Part shown: positions 1 to 5,811 of the stretch, piece by piece
How the letters are laid out: each line of letters starts with the position of its first letter
How positions within the stretch are numbered: the stretch's first letter is position 1
Assembly: GCA_002389385.1 (NCBI GenBank)
Contig: DGOK01000139.1
Location: 1-7,388, forward strand
Origin: Rhodospirillaceae bacterium UBA4468
GTDB taxonomy: Bacteria; Pseudomonadota; Alphaproteobacteria; Rhodospirillales; Casp-alpha2
Direction: 5' to 3'
Length of the DNA stretch: 7,388 bases
Notes under the pieces: generated by a model
The model's database searches: none
What the model saw: only the letters and a program-made list of their open reading frames with translations
Told to the model about the DNA's origin: nothing
Position numbers and translations under genes: made by a program

Positions 1-606
1 AACGTCAGGGCAATCTATGCTCGACAGAAAATGCCGCATGCAGTTTAGCCGTGCGCGTTTCTTATCGTCAGAACGTACAACAGTCTGTGGGCAATCCGCG
101 GTATGTGTATTGAAGAACATTGCCTTCTTTGTTTCCGAGTATTCATCCCAGAGATTTAACGACTCAAGATCAATAGGACTCAATTTCCAATGCTTGAGGG
201 GATCATTCTGACGAGATTGAAATCGTCTTAACTGTTCCTCACGGCTTACCGAAAACCAGAACTTGAATACATGAATACCGCTATGAACAAGCATCCGTTC
301 GAACTCGGGTACCTGACGCATGAATTCCATATACTCCGCTGGTGAACAAAACCCCATGACGCGTTCAACCCCAGCACGATTGTACCAAGAGCGATCAAAG
401 AAAACGATTTCGCCTCGAGTCGGAAGTTGTTTGGCATAGCGCTGGAAGTACCATTGACCGCGTTCCTCCTCCGTCGGCTTTTCTAAAGTAGCAACGCGTG
501 AACCACGTGGATTTAAATGCTCAGTAAACCGCTTTATGGTGCCACCTTTGCCTGCTGCATCACGCCCTTCAAAGATACACAGAATTTCGTTGTCCCGTAT
601 TGCCAT
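1..606 (-). CDS. ppk2: Polyphosphate kinase 2 (PPK2) family protein, C-terminus cut by window edge, N-terminus short
   Basis: PPK2 enzymes transfer phosphate between polyphosphate and nucleotides (AMP, ADP or GDP, depending on class) in the cytoplasm. The minus frame is open from an ATG at 606 to the window edge (202 codons). It shows the Walker A region FEGRDAAGKGGTIK at residues 12-25, the lid-side segment EKPTEEERGQWYFQRY at 42-57, the Walker B region FDRSWYNRAGVERVMGF at 70-86, then FKFWFSVSREEQ at 114-125, HWKLSPIDLE at 139-148 and SDDKKRARLN at 179-188. Family members usually have several dozen more residues before Walker A, including a helix with an LQ-x-W pattern. Here only 11 residues precede the Phe of FEGRD, and the same frame has a double stop 15-16 codons upstream of the ATG. 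The usual TDTADAPW reads THTADCPQ here (167-174). No strong ribosome-binding site is seen. The family call is firm; substrate class and whether the protein works are uncertain. Confidence 0.85.
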   Translation of the reverse strand, partial: MAIRDNEILCIFEGRDAAGKGGTIKRFTEHLNPRGSRVATLEKPTEEERGQWYFQRYAKQLPTRGEIVFFDRSWYNRAGVERVMGFCSPAEYMEFMRQVPEFERMLVHSGIHVFKFWFSVSREEQLRRFQSRQNDPLKHWKLSPIDLESLNLWDEYSETKKAMFFNTHTADCPQTVVRSDDKKRARLNCMRHFLSSIDCPDV

Positions 607-914
607 GTTAACGATCCAGAACCAAAACAAGGCGATAATAATCGCCTGTTATTATCCTGCAGCCCCGCTCTTCGAGCAGGTTTTCTTCGTTTCGGCAACT
701 CAACGTGGACCGAAAATATAACCAGAGCGCGTGCTGATAATAATTGGAGCGAACTGATGACGGCTTTATGAGGTAGGTTTCATTTTGTTAGCCTATTACA
801 AATTGTTAGCCTATTACAAAAATCAACGCGGCTATTAACGTGACAATACCATTTTTGGGTGTCTCAGGCAGTTTTACCTCTTTACTATCGTCTCCACCAA
901 TTGACGAGCACACC
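607..914. other. Stretch without a convincing gene; possible remnant
   Basis: No recognisable gene lies between the PPK2 start and the terminator-like hairpin. On the minus strand the PPK2 frame can be followed up to an ATG at 783, but at least four stop codons interrupt it, and none of the three frames shows the family's N-terminal pattern. On the plus strand an open frame ends at 771 with a tail reading NITRARADNNWSELMTAL, but its first part is antisense to PPK2 and I do not recognise the tail. The stretch also holds the 18-base tandem repeat listed separately. It could be decayed coding sequence, a rearrangement junction or plain intergenic DNA. Confidence 0.5.
785..820. repeat. Perfect tandem duplication of an 18-base unit
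   Basis: The unit TTGTTAGCCTATTACAAA occurs at 785-802 and again, identical and directly adjacent, at 803-820. The identity suggests a recent slippage duplication or a paired protein-binding site. It lies just upstream of the minus-strand ATG at 783 that is in frame with PPK2. No function can be assigned. Confidence 0.9.
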
Positions 915-917
915 AAA

Positions 918-950
918 GCCCCCAGAGCCGCGGGCTTTCGGGGCGGTTTT
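918..950 (-). terminator. GC-rich hairpin, probable intrinsic terminator downstream of the tRNA
   Basis: GCCCC at 918-922 pairs with GGGGC at 940-944. After one C-C mismatch, AGAGCC at 924-929 pairs with GGCTTT at 933-938 (one G-U pair), leaving a 3-base loop. In the minus direction it lies about 37 bases past the tRNA 3' end and is followed by only three T residues. In the plus direction it is followed by GG and then four T (947-950). Since only the tRNA clearly transcribes into it, I assign it to the minus strand, but it may work in both directions. Confidence 0.55.
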
Positions 951-980
951 AGTCTGGCTGTAGGTTCGTATCAGAAAGAT

Positions 981-1057
981 TGGTGGGCCCGGCAGGACTC
1001 GAACCTGCAACCAGACGGTTATGAGCCGTCGGCTCTAACCAGTTGAGCTACAGGCCC
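981..1057 (-). tRNA. tRNA with CAU anticodon, most likely tRNA-Ile2 (lysidine type)
   Basis: The minus strand folds into a full cloverleaf of 77 bases including an encoded CCA. It has a 7-bp acceptor stem GGGCCTG/CGGGCCC (one G-U pair), D stem GCTC/GAGC, anticodon stem GACGG/CCGTC with loop CTCATAA, a 5-base variable loop and T stem GCAGG/CCTGC with loop TTCGAGT. The anticodon CAT is at 1023..1021. The paired first base (G1-C72) rules out initiator tRNA. C4-G69 and C5-G68, known in E. coli to help TilS pick tRNA-Ile2 over elongator tRNA-Met, are both present with discriminator A73. The product would read AUA codons once TilS converts C34 to lysidine. Elongator tRNA-Met is the alternative; automatic annotation often labels this class Met. 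It lies 94 bases beyond the rpoD stop, on the same strand. Confidence 0.93.
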
Positions 1058-1065
1058 ACCGAAGA

Positions 1066-1084
1066 GCGGTTTGTTGAAAACCGC
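1066..1084 (-). repeat. Inverted repeat (7-bp arms) between rpoD and the tRNA
   Basis: GCGGTTT at 1066-1072 and AAACCGC at 1078-1084 form a perfect 7-bp stem with a 5-base loop. On the minus strand it lies after rpoD and only 8 bases before the mature tRNA 5' end. No long T-run follows, so it is a weak intrinsic terminator at best. It could mark the 3' end of the rpoD message or lie in the tRNA leader. Confidence 0.5.
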
Positions 1085-1090
1085 CCGTAG

Positions 1091-1120
1091 TGATTACACC
1101 TTTTGCGCCGGAGGTAACAA
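1091..1120 (-). promoter_or_regulatory. Possible sigma-70-type promoter for the tRNA
   Basis: On the minus strand, TTGTTA (1120-1115) is followed after 18 bases by TAATCA (1096-1091), placing a transcript start a few bases upstream of, or within, the leader hairpin and about 25 bases before the mature tRNA. The match is only moderate, and the tRNA could instead be processed from the rpoD transcript. Confidence 0.3.
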
Positions 1121-1151
1121 CCCGAAAAGTTGATACTTGGCACATGTATAA

Positions 1152-3194
1152 TCAATAATCGAGGAAGCTTCTGAGTTTACGTGAGCGTGATGGATGTTTC
1201 AGCTTCCGCAGTGCTTTAGCTTCGATCTGACGAATACGTTCACGTGTCACTGAGAATTGCTGGCCAACTTCTTCCAACGTATGATCCGTGTTCATGCCGA
1301 TACCAAAACGCATCCGAAGGACGCGCTCTTCACGTGGCGTCAGTGAGGCGAGTACACGTGTCGTGGTTTCACGCAAATTCGCCTGAATTGCGGCATCCAA
1401 AGGTTGTACAGCAAGCTTGTCTTCAATGAAATCGCCCAGGTGGCTATCTTCTTCATCGCCAATTGGGGTTTCGAGTGAGATAGGTTCTTTTGCAATCTTG
1501 AGGACCTTGCGGACTTTCTCAAGTGGCATGGAAAGCTTCTTGGCCAATTCTTCAGGCGTTGGCTCGCGACCAATTTCGTGCAGCATCTGACGTGATGTAC
1601 GGACCAGTTTGTTGATGGTCTCAATCATATGCACAGGAATACGGATCGTACGCGCCTGGTCAGCAATTGACCGCGTGATCGCCTGTCTGATCCACCACGT
1701 TGCATAAGTTGAGAACTTGTAACCCCGGCGATATTCAAACTTATCAACGGCTTTCATCAAACCGATGTTACCTTCTTGAATCAGATCAAGGAACTGCAAG
1801 CCACGGTTGGTATATTTTTTTGCAATCGAGATCACGAGACGAAGGTTTGCCTCGATCATTTCTTTCTTTGCTTTTGCGGCTTCGCGCTCACCCTTTTGAA
1901 CGATGCCAACAATGCGACGGAATTCGCCAATTGGCAGGCCAACGGCGCCAGAAACATTTGAAACTTCTTCGCGGATCGATTTCACTTCGTCTTTGTAGCG
2001 TTCTGCAAAGCGCTGCCAGTTCTTGGTTGGCATTTTTGTGCAGGTCTTGATCCAGTAGGGATCAAGCTCGGAACCACGGTAATTTTCAAGGAAGTCTTCG
2101 CGGCGGATACGTGATGTTGTCGCCAGGCGAAGAAGCTTACCTTCCAAGCGCACGAGACGCATGTTCAGGCCGTATAACTGGTCAACAAGCGCTTCAATGC
2201 GGTCATTGTTAAGGTGCACGCCTTCCATCAGTTCAATCAGATCCTGACGTAATTTTGCGTAGCGCTTTTCTTGTGAAGATTTGAATTCACCGATACCTTG
2301 CATAGCTTCCATACGAATAGCCTGCAGGCGCTGAAACTTTTTGTATGTCTTGGCAATCTCTTCAAACGTTTCAATGACTTCTGGCTTTAGCTTCTCTTCA
2401 AGAGCAGCTAGCGAGAGGTTGTTCTGTTCGTCATCATCCTCATCGTCGTCATCGTCAGTTTTAGATTCTTCGCCGTTTTCGCCGTCTTTTTTATCATCGT
2501 CAGACGTGGGCTTTTTAGCCTCTTCAGCAGGCTTTGCCGTGGCTGGAGTTGCGGTGCCATATTTGTTTTCAGTGTTATCGTCGTCTGAGTTTTCTTCTTC
2601 GCCGGGCTTTGGAGGCTGGCCTGGGCCGCCACCGAGTGTTGCGTCGAGATCGACGATCTCGCGCAATAGAATCTCTTCGGCGATCAACGCGTCATGCCAA
2701 CGTACGATAGCTTGAATAGTGAGCGGGCTTTCACAAATGCCACCGATCAGCATATCCCGACCGGCTTCGATCCGCTTGGCAATCGCGATTTCGCCTTCAC
2801 GTGACAGCAACTCAACCGAGCCCATTTCACGCAAATACATACGTACCGGATCATCTGTACGGCCAAGATCGCTCTCGTCGACATTACCTGCAGCGGATTT
2901 TTCGCGCGGCTCTTCTTCGTCGTTGGCGGGCGTATCGTTGGCAGCTTCTTCTTGTTCTTCGTTTTCAACAACGTTGATGCCCATTTCTGAGAGCATCGCC
3001 ATTGTGTCTTCAATCTGTTCGGAACTTACTTCTTCCGGAGGCAAGGCAGCGTTCAGTTCGTCATATGTGACGTAACCGCGTTCCTTTCCTTTAGCGACCA
3101 TCTTTTTGACGGCAGCACCCATCGTATCAAGAAGAGGGCTATCGGTGCTCTCTTCGCGGCTTTCCCGCGTTTCGCTCGCTTGTGCTTTGGCCAA
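1152..3194 (-). CDS. rpoD: RNA polymerase primary sigma factor RpoD (sigma-70)
   Basis: This is the housekeeping sigma factor that directs core RNA polymerase to -35/-10 promoters. The 680-residue product has region 1.1 (about 19-80, with AVKKMVAKGKERGYVTYDEL), region 1.2 (about 113-147, DPVRMYLREMGSVELLSREGE), a long non-conserved region (about 150-440), and regions 2.1-2.4 (about 445-525). Within region 2 are LRLVISIAKKYTNRGLQFLD and FSTYATWWIRQAITRSIADQ. Region 3 covers about 526-603. Region 4 (about 610-680) includes the -35-binding helix-turn-helix LEEVGQQFSVTRERIRQIEA. Residues 196-259 inside the non-conserved region are very acidic and low in complexity. The start is TTG at 3194: an in-frame TGA lies two codons upstream, AGGGG (3204-3208) sits 9 bases before it, and the next ATG is codon 25, inside region 1.1. 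It follows dnaG by 53 bases and is probably co-transcribed with it. Confidence 0.98.
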   Translation of the reverse strand: MAKAQASETRESREESTDSPLLDTMGAAVKKMVAKGKERGYVTYDELNAALPPEEVSSEQIEDTMAMLSEMGINVVENEEQEEAANDTPANDEEEPREKSAAGNVDESDLGRTDDPVRMYLREMGSVELLSREGEIAIAKRIEAGRDMLIGGICESPLTIQAIVRWHDALIAEEILLREIVDLDATLGGGPGQPPKPGEEENSDDDNTENKYGTATPATAKPAEEAKKPTSDDDKKDGENGEESKTDDDDDEDDDEQNNLSLAALEEKLKPEVIETFEEIAKTYKKFQRLQAIRMEAMQGIGEFKSSQEKRYAKLRQDLIELMEGVHLNNDRIEALVDQLYGLNMRLVRLEGKLLRLATTSRIRREDFLENYRGSELDPYWIKTCTKMPTKNWQRFAERYKDEVKSIREEVSNVSGAVGLPIGEFRRIVGIVQKGEREAAKAKKEMIEANLRLVISIAKKYTNRGLQFLDLIQEGNIGLMKAVDKFEYRRGYKFSTYATWWIRQAITRSIADQARTIRIPVHMIETINKLVRTSRQMLHEIGREPTPEELAKKLSMPLEKVRKVLKIAKEPISLETPIGDEEDSHLGDFIEDKLAVQPLDAAIQANLRETTTRVLASLTPREERVLRMRFGIGMNTDHTLEEVGQQFSVTRERIRQIEAKALRKLKHPSRSRKLRSFLDY
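2424..2609 (-). other. Acidic low-complexity insert within RpoD
   Basis: RpoD residues 196-257 are almost all Asp, Glu, Lys, Pro, Ala, Ser, Asn and Thr, ending in a near-pure acidic run at 247-256 (DDDDDEDDDE). The DNA at 2424-2456 is correspondingly built of repeated trinucleotides (TCA, TCG and TCC on the plus strand), which favours slippage and length change. The segment lies in the non-conserved region between regions 1.2 and 2.1, where alphaproteobacterial sigma-70 proteins vary in length, and is probably disordered and surface exposed. Confidence 0.8.
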
Positions 3195-3203
3195 TATTCA
3201 AAA

Positions 3204-3208
3204 CCCCT
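3204..3208 (-). promoter_or_regulatory. Ribosome-binding site that fixes the TTG start of rpoD
   Basis: AGGGG on the minus strand is spaced 9 bases from the TTG at 3194. With the in-frame TGA directly upstream of that TTG, it supports the non-ATG start. Confidence 0.65.
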
Positions 3209-3247
3209 AAACGTCCGATACCCAAATTAGGTCGGCACCCCAAAAAA

Positions 3248-5056
3248 TTAAGTGACCTTCAACGCCTTCATGCGTCCAAAGGTCATTTCCGATGTATCTT
3301 CCCCCAAAGCCGCTTCGACCTGTTTAATTTCGGTCTCGTTAGCTTTTGCCGTCAACTGCTGGTAGGTATCAACCCATCCTTCCAGCGCTTTTTTCACGTC
3401 TCCATCAGGTCTTGCGAACCGACCGTGCATATAGACGTTCTTACTCAATAGCACCTTTAACATCGGTGCAAACCCTACCTCTGAGAGGTGGTCGCAGAGA
3501 CGTGCAGTGTCAAGGCTTTCATGAGCAGCGAGGGTGTTTAAGACCTGCTGCCTCAATTTGTCAAGGTCAGGCGCAGAAAACTCAACCATACCAAGGCTTT
3601 CTTCTATCTCGTCAAACACCTCAGGATAGTTGATTAAGGTGGCCAACAAGATACGTTCTCGCAGCGTATCTGGGGACGGGATTCCTGATGTTTCTGCGCG
3701 CGCATCGGTGATCACCGCGCCCTCGGTCTTGCCAGTATTATATCCGCGCTTGGATTTGTAAGACTTTTCCGGGCTATATGATTGCGGTTGTGCCCCGCGT
3801 TCACCCCAAAGTTTGCGCGAGAAAAAATCTGAAAAATGACGCCTGAACGTAGGGTCTGAGATATCGCGTGCACGTGTGTCTAATTTTTGCTGCACGTCGG
3901 CACGATCTTCAGGGCTCTGAGGCAATTGTCCGCCACTGATCTCGCGCCAAATGACTTCTGACAATGGAAGTGCCTGTGTGACCAAGTCATCAAAGGCTTG
4001 GCGTCCTTGTGATTGCACAAGGCTGTCAGGGTCTTCCCCTTTTGGCAGGACAGCGAACCTGAGCGTTTGGCCGGCCTTCATCACCGGAAGGGCGCGTTCT
4101 GCCGTGCGATGGGCAGCGCGCTGACCCGCAGTATCCCCATCAAAGCAGAGAACGGGTTCACGGACGATCCGCCATAAGTCTTTTAATTGCTCATCCGTCA
4201 ATGCGGTGCCAAGCGGTGCGACAGCATTATCGATCCCGGCTCGTGCCAGGCCGATAACATCCATATATCCTTCACAGACGATCATACGGCCAGCTTTCCG
4301 CGCAGGTCCGGAGGCGTGGTGTAATCCATATAATGAATAGCGTTTTTGAAATACGGGTGTTTCTGGACTGTTTAAGTATTTAGGTTCGCCGTCGCCCAAG
4401 ATACGTCCGCCAAACGCAATTACCTGGCCACGACGATCCTGGATCGGAAACATCACGCGTCCGCGGAACCAGTCGTATGGGCTGCCGCTTTTTGGGACGC
4501 GGAGTAAGCCGGCCTCTAGCATCATCTCTTCTGGGACATCTTCGCGCGATAAGGCCGCCTTTAGGGCGCCCCGTCCGTCAGGTGCAAAGCCCAGACGCCA
4601 ATGACGGATCATTTGGTCATTCAGACCGCGATTCTTGAGATATTCCAGCGCGCCCTTTCCTTCGGGCATCTGCAGCATCTTTTCGTAAAACGCGCACGCC
4701 AGCTCATTGACCTCGGTAATGCCTTTACGTTTTTGATGCTTTTCGCGTTCTTCAGGGCTGTCGCGTGGTATCTCGAGACCGGCTTCGCTGGCGAGCTTTT
4801 CGACGGCTTCCGGGAAGGACATGCCCTCAACTTCAATTAAGAAGGTGAACACGTCGCCAGAGTTCTGTGTGGAGAAACACTTATAGAAGCCCTTGTCTTC
4901 CATCACGTGGAACGATGGTGACTTCTCATTGGTAAACGGGGAAAGGCCCCAGAAATCACCCCGTGCACGTTCCTTAAGGCGCACAGTGCGGCCGACGACA
5001 TCAACGATTGATATACGTCTTCTGATCTCATCAAGAAATTCAGGTGTAAAATTCAT
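3248..5056 (-). CDS. dnaG: DNA primase DnaG with a degenerate zinc-binding domain
   Basis: DnaG makes the RNA primers for chromosome replication and is recruited by the DnaB helicase. The 602-residue protein has the N-terminal CHC2-type domain (about 1-95), the catalytic core with the basic RNA-polymerase motif (RGRVMFPIQDRRG 198-210; EPKYLNSPET 224-233), and the TOPRIM fold. In TOPRIM, EGYMD is at 262-266, PLGTALT at 281-287 and the acidic FDGD at 304-307, so the metal-binding Glu and Asp residues are present. The helicase-binding C-terminal domain spans about 463-600 and is more diverged. In the N-terminal domain the usual CPFH...CFGC ligand pattern reads SPFT (39-42) and CFST (60-63), leaving only Cys60 of the four expected zinc ligands. 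The ATG at 5056 has GGAG 5 bases upstream and gives the standard N-terminus (FLDEIRRRISIVDVV). It lies between yqeY and rpoD on one strand, as in a macromolecular synthesis operon. Confidence 0.97.
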   Translation of the reverse strand: MNFTPEFLDEIRRRISIVDVVGRTVRLKERARGDFWGLSPFTNEKSPSFHVMEDKGFYKCFSTQNSGDVFTFLIEVEGMSFPEAVEKLASEAGLEIPRDSPEEREKHQKRKGITEVNELACAFYEKMLQMPEGKGALEYLKNRGLNDQMIRHWRLGFAPDGRGALKAALSREDVPEEMMLEAGLLRVPKSGSPYDWFRGRVMFPIQDRRGQVIAFGGRILGDGEPKYLNSPETPVFQKRYSLYGLHHASGPARKAGRMIVCEGYMDVIGLARAGIDNAVAPLGTALTDEQLKDLWRIVREPVLCFDGDTAGQRAAHRTAERALPVMKAGQTLRFAVLPKGEDPDSLVQSQGRQAFDDLVTQALPLSEVIWREISGGQLPQSPEDRADVQQKLDTRARDISDPTFRRHFSDFFSRKLWGERGAQPQSYSPEKSYKSKRGYNTGKTEGAVITDARAETSGIPSPDTLRERILLATLINYPEVFDEIEESLGMVEFSAPDLDKLRQQVLNTLAAHESLDTARLCDHLSEVGFAPMLKVLLSKNVYMHGRFARPDGDVKKALEGWVDTYQQLTAKANETEIKQVEAALGEDTSEMTFGRMKALKVT

Positions 5057-5080
5057 GGACGCTCCGGATGCCAGCCACTG

Positions 5081-5110
5081 AGAATACGCCCATGCAGCGC
5101 TGCATGAAAG
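5081..5110 (-). promoter_or_regulatory. Weak candidate promoter for dnaG
   Basis: On the minus strand CTTTCA (5110-5105) and TATTCT (5086-5081) are separated by 18 bases, with the 16-bp palindrome occupying most of the spacer. The -35 match is poor, so dnaG may depend wholly on read-through from yqeY. If real, the leader before the ATG at 5056 would be under 25 bases. Confidence 0.25.
5091..5106. repeat. Perfect 16-bp palindrome upstream of dnaG
   Basis: CATGCAGCGCTGCATG is its own reverse complement, with no central spacer. It lies 35-50 bases upstream of the dnaG start, in the gap after yqeY. A gapless palindrome of this size is more typical of a dimeric protein-binding site than of an RNA hairpin. 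No known operator is recognised. Confidence 0.85.
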
Positions 5111-5146
5111 CGCGCTGGTGGCTAAGTTATCCCGGTTATTAAGAGA

Positions 5147-5155
5147 TTATCCACA
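5147..5155 (+). promoter_or_regulatory. Consensus DnaA box between yqeY and dnaG
   Basis: TTATCCACA matches the high-affinity DnaA box exactly. It lies 11 bases past the yqeY stop and about 90 bases before the dnaG start. A weaker partial match, TTATCCCGG, lies 20 bases away at 5127-5135 in the same orientation. A single exact 9-mer can arise by chance in a window this size, so a regulatory role is a hypothesis. Confidence 0.45.
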
Positions 5156-5165
5156 GGGAGACGGA

Positions 5166-5627
5166 TTAGCAGGCGCCGAGTTGCGCCTTAACTTTGCCTG
5201 AAACCTTAGAGAAATCCATGCGTCCTGCATAATTAGCCTTCAGCGCAGACATCACTTTGCCCATATCTTTGATACAATCTGCGCCGCATTTAGATATCGC
5301 AGCCGTGATTGCGGCGTCTGTTTCGTCATCAGAAAGCTGTTTTGGCAAGAAATGCTCAATATATGCGATCTCTTCGGCTTCTTGCTGTGCCAAGTCCGGA
5401 CGCGCGCCTTTTGTATAGGCTTCAATGCTGTCACGGCGTTGCTTGACCATGGATTGTAACAATCCGAGGATCTCATCTTCACCAATGCCGTCGCTATTAC
5501 CTTTAGAGCGTGCCTGAATATCGCGGTCTTTCAGGGCAGCATTGATCAAACGAATTGTTGAGACTTTGCGCTCTTCTTTTGCACGCATTGCGTCTTTGAG
5601 CATGTCATTCAATTGCTGTCTGAGCAT
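5166..5627 (-). CDS. yqeY: GatB/YqeY domain-containing protein
   Basis: This is a 153-residue cytoplasmic protein of the YqeY family. It resembles the C-terminal helical domain of the GatB subunit of the tRNA amidotransferase, but occurs alone; its cellular role is not established. Family-typical segments are LNDMLKDAMRAKEERKVSTI (6-25), IRLINAALKD (25-34), a central VKQRRDSIEAYTKGARPDLA, then EIAYIEHFLPKQLSD and a C-terminal GKVMSALKANYAGRMDFSKV. It ends in Cys. An in-frame ATG exists further up at 5759, but I chose 5627 because AGGGGA (5635-5640) sits 7 bases upstream and the protein then begins MLRQQLNDML like the family. The extra upstream residues (rich in Ser, Tyr, Cys) do not fit and would run through the predicted promoters. 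It is probably the first gene of a unit with dnaG (109-base gap) and rpoD. Confidence 0.93.
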   Translation of the reverse strand: MLRQQLNDMLKDAMRAKEERKVSTIRLINAALKDRDIQARSKGNSDGIGEDEILGLLQSMVKQRRDSIEAYTKGARPDLAQQEAEEIAYIEHFLPKQLSDDETDAAITAAISKCGADCIKDMGKVMSALKANYAGRMDFSKVSGKVKAQLGAC

Positions 5628-5659
5628 GGAATCTTCCCCTGTTTGATTCGATGGGCCGG

Positions 5660-5688
5660 ACGTTAAACTATCAACGCAGCCCTGACAA
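5660..5688 (-). promoter_or_regulatory. Candidate sigma-70-type promoter for yqeY-dnaG-rpoD
   Basis: On the minus strand TTGTCA (5688-5683) is followed after 17 bases by TAACGT (5665-5660). The -35 is good and the -10 moderate. The start point would lie about 25 bases upstream of the yqeY ATG at 5627, consistent with the chosen start. Confidence 0.4.
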
Positions 5689-5707
5689 CTGGATTGTGAT
5701 TTGTAAC

Positions 5708-5727
5708 TTATTGTTTTTAAACAATAA
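5708..5727. repeat. AT-rich inverted repeat midway between divergent promoters
   Basis: TTATTGTTT at 5708-5716 and AAACAATAA at 5719-5727 are perfect 9-base arms separated by TT. The element is 19 bases from the predicted yqeY -35 and 19 bases from the predicted carA -35, as expected of a shared operator. The same AT-rich tract (about 5708-5739) could also act as an UP-like element for carA. No specific regulator is recognised. Confidence 0.7.
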
Positions 5728-5746
5728 AAATAATATTTACGAATGC

Positions 5747-5775
5747 TTGACGTAACCACGTGGTTTGCGTATCAA
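5747..5775 (+). promoter_or_regulatory. Sigma-70-type promoter for carAB
   Basis: TTGACG (5747-5752) and TATCAA (5770-5775) are spaced 17 bases, with an AT-rich tract upstream. Transcription would begin around 5782, downstream of the ATG at 5743 and about 30 bases before the GTG at 5812. This is the main reason for preferring the GTG start of carA. Confidence 0.55.
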
Positions 5776-5811
5776 CTCTCGCAGTCGAAACCGACCCGGC
5801 TGGCAATCATA

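Noticed and set aside
246..437. Minus-strand open frame of 63 codons
   Set aside because: It overlaps the PPK2 frame in another reading frame and shows no family features, while the PPK2 frame has many.
840..1046. Plus-strand open frame of 68 codons with WARQDSNLQPDGYEPSALTS at its end
   Set aside because: The second half is the antisense of the tRNA, a well-known false translation; the first half crosses the terminator hairpin and has no recognisable protein.
981..1057. tRNA as an attachment site for an integrated island
   Set aside because: No integrase gene and no duplicated tRNA 3' end are visible to its left within the window.
2341..2715. Plus-strand open frame of 124 codons, very rich in Ser
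   Set aside because: It is the antisense of the acidic insert of rpoD; the Ser runs come from reading Asp/Glu codons on the opposite strand.
3195..3247. Possible terminator or promoter between dnaG and rpoD
   Set aside because: Only a weak CCGA/TCGG pairing and a T-run near the dnaG stop are seen, with no convincing stem or -35/-10 pair, so I treat the gap as an internal operon spacer.
5628..5759. Upstream extension of yqeY to the ATG at 5759
   Set aside because: The extra 44 residues are unlike the family, and the internal ATG at 5627 has a good ribosome-binding site; the extension covers the predicted divergent promoters.
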